NCBI RefSeq assembly: GCF_008728835.1
Contig: NZ_CP042582.1
Span: forward strand, 2,383,001-2,447,000
Length of the DNA stretch: 64,000 nucleotides
Direction: 5' to 3'
Source: Hypericibacter adhaerens
GTDB taxonomy: Bacteria > Pseudomonadota > Alphaproteobacteria > Dongiales > Dongiaceae
The notes under the pieces were generated by a model. That model had not been told where the DNA came from. It was given only the letters and a program-made list of their open reading frames with translations, and searched no databases. Below are positions 51,810-60,023 of this stretch, in pieces (the stretch's first letter is position 1; each line of letters opens with the position of its first letter). A program made the translations under genes and the position numbers.

Positions 51810-53813
51810 ATGACGTCGACGCCGCGATCGGGAGGGCCCCTGTTCCGCGTCTCGACCCTGATGGCGGTGGCCGGCCTCATCCTCCTGGTTCTCGTCCATC
51901 GTTATGGCCTGCCGCTCTTCGATTCCATCGAGGGCTCGACGCTCGATGGGCGCTTCCAGCTTCGGGGCCCGGTGCCCGCGCCCGACGATGTCGTCATCGT
52001 CGCGGTCGACGAGCGGGCGCTGGCCGAGGTCGGCCGCTGGCCGCTGCCGCGCGCCAAGATCGCCGCCGCGCTCGAAGAGCTGAAGCGGCTGGGCGCTCGC
52101 AGCGTCGGCCTCGATTTCCTGTTGAGCGAAAGCGAGGCGACGGGCAGCGGTGCCGGCCTGTCGCCCGGCGACATGGCCTTGCGCGAGGCGCTGGAGCAGA
52201 ACCGCTGCGTGCTGGCCATGGCCGCATTGTTCGAGCGGACCATGAGCGGCGGCCAGCCGGTGCCGGGGGATTTGTCGGCGGCGGGTTATCGGGTGGTGCA
52301 GAAGCCCGCCAGCGGCGGCTTCCTGCCCTCGCAGGCCACCGGCGCCCTCCTGCCGCTCGCCGACTTCCGCAACGTGGCCGCGATCGGCCATGTCAACCTG
52401 GCCCCGGATCGGGCAGGCGCCCGGCGCAGCTTCGAGCCGGCGATCGCGCTGGGCGATACGTTCGTTCCCTCCTTCGCCGTCCAGCTGGCGCGGCTGCAGA
52501 TGGGACTGGGCGAAGACGAGATCGCTCTGTCGCTGAACGGCTGGCTGCAGCTGGGGGATCGTCGGATCCCGCTCGACAGCGATCTGAGCGCGCCGATCGA
52601 TTACTACGGCCCCACAGGCAGCATCCGGACCTACTCGCTCGCGGATCTGCTGGCCGGATCGGTGCCGCGCGAGGCGATCGCGGGGCACGCCGTGCTGCTG
52701 GGCGCCACGGCGCTGGGGCTCGGCGACCGTTTCATCACGCCTTTCGCGCGCGAGATGCCGGGCGTCGAGGTGATCGCGACGGTCGCCGCCAACCTGCTGC
52801 ATGGGCCGCGCCTGACGCGGACTGGCCTGATGCGCGCCTGGGAGCTGGGGGCCATGCTGGTCCTGGCGGGGCTGGCCTGGCTCGCCGCGACCCGGCGCAA
52901 TCCGCTGCTGGCCTTGGGCCTGACCCTGGCGGCGCTGCTGGCGTGGCCGGCCTTCTGCGTGCTGGCATTCCTGCAATGGCATCTCTGGCTGAACATGGTG
53001 CTGCCGACCTTCGCCGCGCTCCTGACCGCGACGATCCTGCTGCCCGGTCGGGTGATCGCCGAGCTGAGGCTGCGCCGCGAGGCCGAGCGCCAACGCAGCA
53101 ATCTCGCGCGCTACGTGCCCGCGGCGATGGCGGCACAGCTCGCGGCCGAGGGAAAAGCCGGCTTCCATGAGCGCGAGCAGCCCGCTGCCATCCTCTTCGC
53201 CGATCTTTCCGGCTTCACGCAATTGAGCGAGACGCAGTCGCCCGAGGACACGGCCCGCTTCCTCAAGGCATTCCACGGCCGGCTCGAGGAGGTGGTGCTG
53301 GCCCATGGCGGGGTCATCGAGCAGTTCGTCGGCGACGGGGCGATGGTGATCTTCGGGCTGCCGCAGCCCAGGTCGGAAGACCCGGTCTCGGCGCTGGCCT
53401 GCGCCCGGGCCCTGGTGGCAACGCTGGCCCGCTGGCAGCCGAAGCTCACGCCGCGGGCCGGCCTTCATTTCGGACCGGTGGCGCTGGCGCGGCTCGGAGG
53501 TGCCACGCAATCCCAGCTCGCGGTCGCCGGCGATACCGTCAACGTCGCGAGCCGGCTCGAGGATTTCGCCAAGCAGAACGGCGCCGCCATCGCCGTCTCG
53601 GACGCGGTCATGTCGGCCGTGGCCGCGGCCGGCCGCCGCGATCTCCAGGCGGGCTTCTGGCCCCTGCCGGACCAGGCGATCCGCGGCCGCGAGGGCCGGC
53701 TCACCGTCTGGATCGCCCCGGCCGAAGCGGTGGTGGAGGCTGCCGCCACCCCGGCCGGAGATCGGGCCCCAGGGCCGGCAGCGAAAGAAAATCTAAATCC
53801 TGAATCCAGTTAA
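51810..53813 (+). CDS. CHASE2-domain membrane adenylate/guanylate cyclase
   Basis: 667 residues from ATG 51810; the frame is open far upstream, but this start is 10 bases after fecR. TM1 covers about 12-33. The extracytoplasmic CHASE2 domain (about 38-330) has DDVVIVAVDERALAEVGRWPLPR. Three membrane spans (about 345-425) follow. The class III cyclase domain (about 455-620) has metal-binding Asp465 (LFADLSGF) and Asp509 (FVGDGAMVIFG), 44 residues apart, and VAGDTVNVASRLE for transition-state binding. It should make cAMP or cGMP in response to a periplasmic signal, perhaps through the FecR protein. Confidence 0.93.
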   Translation: MTSTPRSGGPLFRVSTLMAVAGLILLVLVHRYGLPLFDSIEGSTLDGRFQLRGPVPAPDDVVIVAVDERALAEVGRWPLPRAKIAAALEELKRLGARSVGLDFLLSESEATGSGAGLSPGDMALREALEQNRCVLAMAALFERTMSGGQPVPGDLSAAGYRVVQKPASGGFLPSQATGALLPLADFRNVAAIGHVNLAPDRAGARRSFEPAIALGDTFVPSFAVQLARLQMGLGEDEIALSLNGWLQLGDRRIPLDSDLSAPIDYYGPTGSIRTYSLADLLAGSVPREAIAGHAVLLGATALGLGDRFITPFAREMPGVEVIATVAANLLHGPRLTRTGLMRAWELGAMLVLAGLAWLAATRRNPLLALGLTLAALLAWPAFCVLAFLQWHLWLNMVLPTFAALLTATILLPGRVIAELRLRREAERQRSNLARYVPAAMAAQLAAEGKAGFHEREQPAAILFADLSGFTQLSETQSPEDTARFLKAFHGRLEEVVLAHGGVIEQFVGDGAMVIFGLPQPRSEDPVSALACARALVATLARWQPKLTPRAGLHFGPVALARLGGATQSQLAVAGDTVNVASRLEDFAKQNGAAIAVSDAVMSAVAAAGRRDLQAGFWPLPDQAIRGREGRLTVWIAPAEAVVEAAATPAGDRAPGPAAKENLNPESS

Positions 53814-53906
53814 TCTCTATTTATTGAATAGGGATTTCCGACTAGCCTCGTTTCCAGATCGTGGAGCGGTTTCACGATCAGCCTCTGCTGTGCGTTCCTC
53901 CTTAAA

Positions 53907-53943
53907 GGCGTCGAAGGCCAAAGGCCCTCGACGCCCTTTTTTT
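53907..53943 (+). terminator. rho-independent terminator after the cyclase gene
   Basis: GGCGTCGAAGGCC (53907-53919), loop AAA, GGCCCTCGACGCC (53923-53935), one mismatch, then CTTTTTTT. It lies 93 bases after the cyclase stop. Confidence 0.9.
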
Positions 53944-54010
53944 GGCCGTTCCGGACTCTCGCCCTGGCGACCGGGTCGGCGGCTCCCGGAAGCGGGTCGG
54001 CCCGGAGCGC

Positions 54011-54026
54011 TGTTACAGACTGTTAC
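54011..54026 (+). promoter_or_regulatory. direct-repeat site before the OmpR-type regulator gene
   Basis: TGTTAC at 54011-54016 and again at 54021-54026, ten bases apart, as expected for tandem binding of an OmpR-family regulator. It lies 68 bases before the regulator's start. A related pair occurs at 56335-56350. Confidence 0.5.
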
Positions 54027-54093
54027 CAATCGGGACCGCCATGACGGGGCGGGACCGGCTATTCTGCCTTGGTTGCCTGGCCGCCCCGATCCG

Positions 54094-54852
54094 ATGAGCC
54101 GCTCCAACCATATTCTTGTGGTCGATGACGACCGCGAAATCCGTAGTCTCGTTGCCCGCTTCCTCGAACAGCACAAATTCCGCGTCACCGCCGTGGCCGA
54201 CGGCCGGTCGATGCTGCAGGCGCTCGGGGCCTCGCGCATCGATTTGATCGTGCTCGATCTGATGCTGCCCGGCGAGGACGGGCTGACGCTCTGCCGGCGG
54301 GTACGGGCCAAGGCGAGCACCCCCATCATCATCCTGACGGCGATCGGCGGCGAGACCGATCGCATCATCGGGCTCGAGCTGGGGGCCGACGACTATCTCG
54401 CCAAACCCTTCAATCCCCGCGAGCTCCTGGCGCGGATCCGCGCGGTGCTGCGGCGGAGCGCGGCCCTGCCGGCGGGCGGGCGTCAGCGAGGGACCCGCTA
54501 CCAGTTCGACGGCTGGCGCTTCGACGTGACCCGGCGGGAGCTGACATCGCCGGACGATCTCGTCGTGCATCTGAGCGCCGCCGAATTCGAGCTGCTGACG
54601 GCTTTCGTGGAGCGCCCGCAGATGGTCCTGACCCGCGACCAGCTGCTCGACCTGACCCAGGGTCGCAGCTCGGCCCCCTTCGACCGCAGCGTCGACGTTC
54701 TGGTCAGCCGTCTGCGCCGCAAGATCGAGCGCGATTCCCAGCAGCCTGTCATGATCAAGACGGTCCGCAACGGCGGCTATGTCTTCACGCCCAAGGTCGA
54801 GGCGGAAGGGGCCGTCCTGCCGCCGGCCCTGCCCGAGGATGAGACCGAGTGA
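54094..54852 (+). CDS. OmpR-family response regulator
   Basis: 252 residues from ATG 54094. The receiver (1-125) has VVDDDRE, phospho-Asp55 (IVLDLMLPGEDG), Thr in IILTAIG and Lys in YLAKPFNPREL. The winged-helix DNA-binding domain (about 145-238) has LTAFVERPQMVLTRDQLLDL, VDVLVSRLRRKIE and KTVRNGGYVF. Its stop overlaps the GTG start of the kinase gene (GTGA), so the pair is translationally coupled. A TGTTAC-N4-TGTTAC direct repeat upstream suggests autoregulation. Confidence 0.94.
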   Translation: MSRSNHILVVDDDREIRSLVARFLEQHKFRVTAVADGRSMLQALGASRIDLIVLDLMLPGEDGLTLCRRVRAKASTPIIILTAIGGETDRIIGLELGADDYLAKPFNPRELLARIRAVLRRSAALPAGGRQRGTRYQFDGWRFDVTRRELTSPDDLVVHLSAAEFELLTAFVERPQMVLTRDQLLDLTQGRSSAPFDRSVDVLVSRLRRKIERDSQQPVMIKTVRNGGYVFTPKVEAEGAVLPPALPEDETE

Positions 54853-56300
54853 TCGGATCAAGGCGCTTCAAGCTTCCCGACCGGATCGCCGCCCGGATCG
54901 CATTGACGATCCTGCTGGCGCTGCTCGCCACCCAGAGCATCAACCTCCTGCTCTTCCTCGCCTTTCGCCCGCCGCCGCCACAGGCCTTCAGCGGCCATTG
55001 GCTGACGGACCGGGTGAAGGAGGCGGCACAGGCGGTGTTCTCGGCACCGCCGGCAGCGAGGTCGGCTCGGGTCGCCGCGCTCAACGATCAGCCTTGGCTC
55101 AGCTTCGACTGGTCGCCGACGCCGCGGCTCATGGGTACGGGCGGAGGGCCGCCTTTCGAAGTGATGCAGGCGCTGCTGGCCAAGGCGCTGCAAGGGCAGG
55201 CGCAGGTGATCGAGTTCGGCATCGCGCAGCCGCGCTTTCCGATGAGCCTGTTCCGAAGGGCCCGGCCGATGCTGGTCCCGAATGAGAACGCGGAACGCAG
55301 CCTCGATCCCGCGGCGGCGGAGGTGGAATGGGTGCCCGGTTTCTTCCGGATCGCGATCCAGGGGAACGACGGGACCTGGCTCGAAGTTCGCGCCCACGGC
55401 CAGGGCGAGGGCTGGCGGCCGTTGATCTCGCTGGCGCTCTGGTTGCTGCTGGCCGGGTTCGTGGTCGCGGGATTGTCGCTCTGGGCCGCCCGCGCCCTGA
55501 TCCGGCCGCTGCGCCGGCTTGCCGAAGGCGCGACGCAGTTCAGCACCAATCTGGCATCGCCCGCGGTCGAGGTGGGCGGCCCGTCGGAGGTGCGGCTCAT
55601 CGGCCAGACCTTCAACGAGATGCAGGCGAGGCTGCGCCGCTTCGTCGAGCATCGCACGCACATGCTCGCGGCCATCTCGCACGATCTGCGCACGCCTCTC
55701 ACGCGCCTGCGCCTCCGGGCCGATTTCGTGATCGATGTCGAGCAGCGCCGCAAGATGCTGGACGACATCGCCGAGATGGAGCTGATGCTGGCCGACACGC
55801 TGGCCTTCGCCGCCGACGAGGCGAACGGCGAGGCCTATCGCTGGATCGATCTGGCAGCGCTCATCGCCAGCCTGTGCGACGACATGATCGATCTCGGCCA
55901 CGACGTCTCCTATCGCGGCCCCCATCGCATGGCCTTCTCCTGCCAGCCCCTGGCGATGCGCAGGGCGCTCGCCAATCTGATCGGCAACGCCGTGACCCAC
56001 GGCGGCAACGCGCGCGTGCGCGTGCATGACCGCGACCGCGCCATCGAGATCGTCATCGAGGATGACGGTCCCGGCATTCCGCCGGATCAGCTCGATCAGG
56101 TATTCCAGCCCTTCTACCGTCTCGAGGTGTCGCGCAACCGGCGGACGGGCGGCAGCGGGCTCGGGCTCGCCGTGGTCCGCACCATCATCCGCGCACATGG
56201 CGGCGAGGTCAGCCTGCGCAACGCCGACCGCGGCGGGCTGATCGCGTCCGTGCTCTTGCCGGCGGTTGCCGAGGACCGCGAGCGCCGCCGCGTCTCCTAG
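54849..56300 (+). CDS. membrane sensor histidine kinase of the OmpR-type pair
   Basis: 483 residues, GTG start overlapping the regulator's stop. TM1 is at about 14-36, with a periplasmic sensor of about 160 residues. TM2 is at about 193-215, followed by a HAMP linker with LIRPLRRLAEGATQF. The dimerisation helix has His278 (AAISHDLRTPLTRLRLRADF). The ATP domain has NLIGNAVTHGG, EDDGPGIPPDQ and GGSGLGLAVVRTI. The layout is EnvZ-like. The signal is unknown. A second direct-repeat site lies 35 bases after its stop. Confidence 0.94.
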   Translation: MIGSRRFKLPDRIAARIALTILLALLATQSINLLLFLAFRPPPPQAFSGHWLTDRVKEAAQAVFSAPPAARSARVAALNDQPWLSFDWSPTPRLMGTGGGPPFEVMQALLAKALQGQAQVIEFGIAQPRFPMSLFRRARPMLVPNENAERSLDPAAAEVEWVPGFFRIAIQGNDGTWLEVRAHGQGEGWRPLISLALWLLLAGFVVAGLSLWAARALIRPLRRLAEGATQFSTNLASPAVEVGGPSEVRLIGQTFNEMQARLRRFVEHRTHMLAAISHDLRTPLTRLRLRADFVIDVEQRRKMLDDIAEMELMLADTLAFAADEANGEAYRWIDLAALIASLCDDMIDLGHDVSYRGPHRMAFSCQPLAMRRALANLIGNAVTHGGNARVRVHDRDRAIEIVIEDDGPGIPPDQLDQVFQPFYRLEVSRNRRTGGSGLGLAVVRTIIRAHGGEVSLRNADRGGLIASVLLPAVAEDRERRRVS

Positions 56301-56334
56301 CCTCGCCGGCGGCGCAGCGCTCCCGGCAGATTCG

Positions 56335-56350
56335 TGTAAGCGAATGTAAC
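56335..56350 (+). promoter_or_regulatory. direct-repeat site upstream of the second EF-hand gene
   Basis: TGTAAG (56335-56340) and TGTAAC (56345-56350), ten bases apart, plus an inverted GTTACA at 56374-56379. The unit resembles the TGTTAC pair before the OmpR-type regulator gene. A link to that regulator is an inference. Confidence 0.4.
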
Positions 56351-56490
56351 AGGCGCGGCGCCAGCAACCGGGCGTTACACCTGCCACGCTGCAGGCGAGG
56401 GCGGGACGGACTAGGGTGCGGGCCGCGATCCGGTGTCGTTGCGGCGGCAAGAATTTCCCGCGATCCCGAATCTGCCGGAACGAATTTCCA

Positions 56491-56514
56491 GCCGCGGTGA
56501 TTTTTCATCGCGGC
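56491..56514 (+). other. hairpin in the EF-hand copy 2 leader
   Basis: GCCGCGGTGA (56491-56500), loop TTTT, TCATCGCGGC (56505-56514), pairing throughout with one G-T pair. It lies about 160 bases before the ATG. No T-run follows. Confidence 0.4.
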
Positions 56515-56672
56515 CGGTTCGCATGAGCGGAATCAGGCCTGTGGCGCGCTTTTTTCTGGCATGCGCATTGCGATGGCATCGGCGGCGCAGCGGCGGCCGC
56601 GATCGGATTCGACCGGCGGGCCGTGCCTGCGTCATGCGTGACGGAAGTTCATAAGAAGAAGGAGAAGACAAC

Positions 56673-57257
56673 ATGATTTCCGGCATAAGCGGCGCGTCCA
56701 GCCTCGATACGGCCGCGCTGAAGCAGATGCGGGAGCAGATGTTCTCGCAGCTCGATACCAACGGCGACGGTTCCCTCGATGCGACGGAGTTCAAGGCCGG
56801 CGCACCCTCGGATGCCGCCGCGGCCAAATCGGATGAGCTGTTCACCGCCTTCGATACCGACGGCGATGGCACGCTCAGCAAGTCCGAGGTGGAGACCGGT
56901 TTCGAGAAGATTCACTCCCATATGAAGCACGTCCTGTTGAGTGCGCAGGAATCGAGCGGTTCGACCTCCTCGTCGGATCAGCTGTTCGCCGCCTTCGATA
57001 CCGACGGCGACGGCACGCTGACCAAGGACGAGTGGGAGGCGGGCATGGAGAAGCTGGGCCCGCCGCCACCGCCGACCGATGCCAGCGATTCGAGCGCATC
57101 ATCCACCGGCGATACGACCGATGATGCGCTGCTGGATCTGCTGGACCAGCTGAAGGCCTCCAACGACGCGTCGGCAAACACCGGCGGCGCGTCTCAGCAG
57201 CAGAGCCTGCTTTCTGTCCTGCTGGGCCTTCAGGAGCAGACGTCGCAGGCGGCCTGA
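56673..57257 (+). CDS. EF-hand calcium-binding protein, copy 2
   Basis: 194 residues, no signal peptide. Three EF-hand loops: DTNGDGSLDATE (28-39), DTDGDGTLSKSE (61-72) and DTDGDGTLTKDE (109-120). The third is absent from copy 1 and resembles the second, so it may be an internal duplication. A proline stretch (PPPPP) and Ser/Thr/Asp-rich linker follow, then QQQSLLSVLLGLQEQTSQAA, matching the end of copy 1. The leader and ribosome site GAAGAAGGAGAA are also nearly the same. A Ca2+-binding sensor or buffer is likely; export is not excluded. Confidence 0.9.
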   Translation: MISGISGASSLDTAALKQMREQMFSQLDTNGDGSLDATEFKAGAPSDAAAAKSDELFTAFDTDGDGTLSKSEVETGFEKIHSHMKHVLLSAQESSGSTSSSDQLFAAFDTDGDGTLTKDEWEAGMEKLGPPPPPTDASDSSASSTGDTTDDALLDLLDQLKASNDASANTGGASQQQSLLSVLLGLQEQTSQAA

Positions 57258-57367
57258 ACGCGAAAGGCCTGCGACGCTGCCGGGACCCTGCCGCCAGCCC
57301 CAACGATATGCGGCAGGGCTCCTGGCGGCTCCTCGATCGATGATGCGGCCGGCCGGGATCTGAACGA

Positions 57368-59329
57368 TCAGGGAAGGGGCGGGCGCGGGGTCGCGATCTC
57401 GGCGCCGTCATAGTCGCCGGCGATGGTCGTGGCTTCGGTGATCCAGTCATGGTGGTAGTTGAGCCGCCCGTGATGCGATCCCTCGATCTCGACCACGAGC
57501 GTGATGTCGTCGCTGGAGTCACCCTGGCGATGGGCCGAGCCCGTGCCGGTGATGCGCAGGCCCGGCCAGAGCTGGCAATCCTTGAACCGGAACTCGGCGC
57601 CGTCCTTGGTCTTGCGCGCCTCGATCATGCCGCCGCGGTCACAGCCGACCGAGATCGGGTCCGATCCGATATCCCAGGGGATCTCCGGGAACTGCTCGAC
57701 CTCGGTCTCGATGGCGCGCGCGACGGCGAAGCCGTCCTTCGCATCGGCCGGGCCCGTCAGGGTCAGGGGCGTGTAGCTGCGCACCAGCGAGGTGTCGCAG
57801 ATCTGCTCATGCGCCACCGGCGTCTCGCCGTCGAGCAGCAGCGCCAGCACGATCTTGTCCGGGCAGCCCAGCCCGCGTCCCATGATGACGTGAGGGCCGC
57901 CCTGCATGGTGATCATGTAGCCATGCTTGACCCGGTCGAAGACGGCATAGCCGTTGGAGATGGGCGTGGCCGGGTCGGCGTCGGAATTGAGGATCACGGT
58001 CGGATAGTCGCCGCCGGTGAAGCTCGGCCCGCGCGCGGTCTTGGCCCTGGCCGGCCAGAAGGCGCAAGGCAGGCGGTCGGAGAAATAGAGCTGGATGAAG
58101 CGCGGGAACTGGGCGCGCAGGGTCTTGGCGCGCGCGAGGATCGAGCGGGCGGCGGCCTCGGGGCTGTCGCCTTCTTCGGTATAGTCGAGGCAGCTGATCG
58201 CGTAATAGGCCCCGCTGTAGAACGAACCGTAGCCCACGCCGTCGAGCGTCTCGGGATCGACGGCGAGGTCGTAGTAGGTGAGGCGCATCAGCGGGATCAG
58301 GTTGCCGCGCGCCGCGGCCGCCAGCACACGCAGGAAGTCGCGCCGGTCGCTGGGCGTGTAGAGCGAGCTGAAGGCGGTTCCCTCCAGCATGCCGCTGTTC
58401 AGCTCTCGCGGGATCCGGTCGCCGTTGGGCAACGGAAAATCCACCTGGATCGGCGCCTTCGCCAGGCGGGACGCGAGCTCGTCATAGGCGGCCGCCGAGG
58501 CGCGCCCCATATCGGCATGGCAGTCGGACCTGCCGTCGCAGCTCCGCAGGATCCGCGTGAAGATGCCCTCGACCGCCTTGCTGTCGGCGACGGCGTAGGC
58601 TTCCGAACCGAGCGCCGTGTCGAGGACGCCGTCGAGGATCACGCCGGCAATGGCACCGGGGAACGCCACCGCATATTGCTGGGCGAACTGCGTGCCGTAG
58701 CTCTCGCCATAGAGCCAGACCTTGGGGGCGCCGATCGCCTGGCGGAAGGCCTCGAGATCGCGGATCGCCTGCTCGGTGTCGACATAGGGCAAAAGCTCGG
58801 CATGCTTCATCTCACCCGTGCAGTCGGCCACGAAGCCCTTGGCCTGCGCGATGGCCGTGTCGGGCTTGTCGGGATCGAGGTCCGCCATGTCGTAGCGGGC
58901 GATCGCCGCGGGGCAGTCGATCAATGTGTTCGTCCCGGTGCCGCGCTGGTCGAGGAACACGACATCCATCTCGTCACCGAGGCGATGGTCGTGATCGGCG
59001 AGCGAATCCTCCGCGACCTGCAGGCCGCTGCTGCCCGGCCCGCCGACGAGATAGATCAGCAGGCCCTTGCTCTGCTGGTTCGCGAAATGGATCGCGAACT
59101 CGATCTCGATCTCGCCCTTGGGCTCGTTCGAGAAATGGTCGATCGGCACCTTGATCTTGAGGCAGGTGAGGTCGCTGTCCTTGCAGGGCTGGCCGCCGAG
59201 CTTCTCGACGGTCGCGCGCAGCGCGTTCGTGGTCACGCTCGATTTGGGCGGTGTGGAGGCGGTCAGCAGCAGAATCGCGGCGGTTGCCGACAGGACCGAC
59301 GCCAGGCGAAGCCAGGGGGAACGAGACAT
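57368..59329 (-). CDS. secreted S33-like alpha/beta hydrolase (TAP-type peptidase)
   Basis: 653 residues from ATG 59329. A signal peptide or anchor is at about residues 5-25 (LASVLSATAAILLLTAS). The oxyanion motif is YLVGGPGSSGLQV, the nucleophile is in KVWLYGESYGTQFAQQYA, the acid is in VILNSDADPATPISNGYAVF, and His is in MQGGPHVIMG. This is the prolyl-/tripeptidyl-aminopeptidase (S33, SlpD/E) arrangement. The C-terminal ~160 residues after the hydrolase core appear to be an extra, beta-rich domain (HRQGDSSDDITLVVEIEGSH). Exported; likely cleaves small peptides or esters. Confidence 0.87.
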   Translation of the reverse strand: MSRSPWLRLASVLSATAAILLLTASTPPKSSVTTNALRATVEKLGGQPCKDSDLTCLKIKVPIDHFSNEPKGEIEIEFAIHFANQQSKGLLIYLVGGPGSSGLQVAEDSLADHDHRLGDEMDVVFLDQRGTGTNTLIDCPAAIARYDMADLDPDKPDTAIAQAKGFVADCTGEMKHAELLPYVDTEQAIRDLEAFRQAIGAPKVWLYGESYGTQFAQQYAVAFPGAIAGVILDGVLDTALGSEAYAVADSKAVEGIFTRILRSCDGRSDCHADMGRASAAAYDELASRLAKAPIQVDFPLPNGDRIPRELNSGMLEGTAFSSLYTPSDRRDFLRVLAAAARGNLIPLMRLTYYDLAVDPETLDGVGYGSFYSGAYYAISCLDYTEEGDSPEAAARSILARAKTLRAQFPRFIQLYFSDRLPCAFWPARAKTARGPSFTGGDYPTVILNSDADPATPISNGYAVFDRVKHGYMITMQGGPHVIMGRGLGCPDKIVLALLLDGETPVAHEQICDTSLVRSYTPLTLTGPADAKDGFAVARAIETEVEQFPEIPWDIGSDPISVGCDRGGMIEARKTKDGAEFRFKDCQLWPGLRITGTGSAHRQGDSSDDITLVVEIEGSHHGRLNYHHDWITEATTIAGDYDGAEIATPRPPLP

Positions 59330-59703
59330 GTCAGGGCCTTGGAGAAGAATGGTGCAGCCATGCAATCATGGCCCGTCCCCGGCGCGCAATATGCTCGCGG
59401 CCGGCCGCTTCAGGGCGCCGGCGGCACGGCCCCCAAGCCGATACCGCCCGGCGGCCGGCAGGAACAGGCCGACGGTGGGGGGCTGGCGAGATCGGCCTTG
59501 TGACATCGCGGCGACGAGCGCGCCGCCGCAGATGAAATCTTGGCCACCACACCGGGGCGTGAAGAGGCAAGAGCGGTCCGGTTGATAGAATCCCCGGCAA
59601 AGATCCGCACGAAGGCGACTGACCCATCGGTCTCGTCACGACCGGTTGTCGGGGCCAGCGCCGGCCGTCTCGGCGGGTTGTTTCACAACGCCGGAGAAAT
59701 TCG
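59330..59703. other. divergent intergenic region
   Basis: 374 bases between the S33 hydrolase gene (minus) and the small lipoprotein gene (plus). It must carry both promoters. I see no distinctive motif or gene in it. Confidence 0.5.
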
Positions 59704-59964
59704 ATGTCGATCCCATCGTTGCGCGTCGTTCCGTTGCTGGCCGGTCTTCTGTTGCTTGGCGCCTGCAGCACGGGACCGCAGCATGCCGATCCGCAGTTGA
59801 GCGAGATGTACAAGTGCAATGGCGCCGATCTGATGAACAGCTATTCCATCTGCAACAAGAAGACCCGGAACGATCCGAGCCTGCGCCACCGCCTCTACAT
59901 GTCGCAGCTGCAGACCGAGGAGGGAGGCGGGCCTGGTGGCCGCGAGGCCGCGCGATTGACGTGA
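59704..59964 (+). CDS. small lipoprotein
   Basis: 86 residues. The lipoprotein signal MSIPSLRVVPLLAGLLLLGA is followed by CSTG, with Cys21 as the lipidated residue. The mature protein of about 66 residues contains two further cysteines (YKCNGADL and SICNKK) and a basic helical end. No known domain is recognisable. GCCGGAGAAATTCG precedes the ATG. The gene is followed by the convergent TPR gene. Confidence 0.8.
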   Translation: MSIPSLRVVPLLAGLLLLGACSTGPQHADPQLSEMYKCNGADLMNSYSICNKKTRNDPSLRHRLYMSQLQTEEGGGPGGREAARLT

Positions 59965-60023
59965 TGACCCAGGAGCCGCGGGCTCAGGCCCGCCCGCCGG
60001 AGCAGGCGCCCCGCCTTTCCGAG

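Larger units (their letters stand above)
56301..56672. other. intergenic region before the second EF-hand gene
   Basis: 372 bases holding a TGTAAG/TGTAAC direct repeat, a hairpin and the leader shared with the first EF-hand gene. No gene is seen. Confidence 0.55.
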
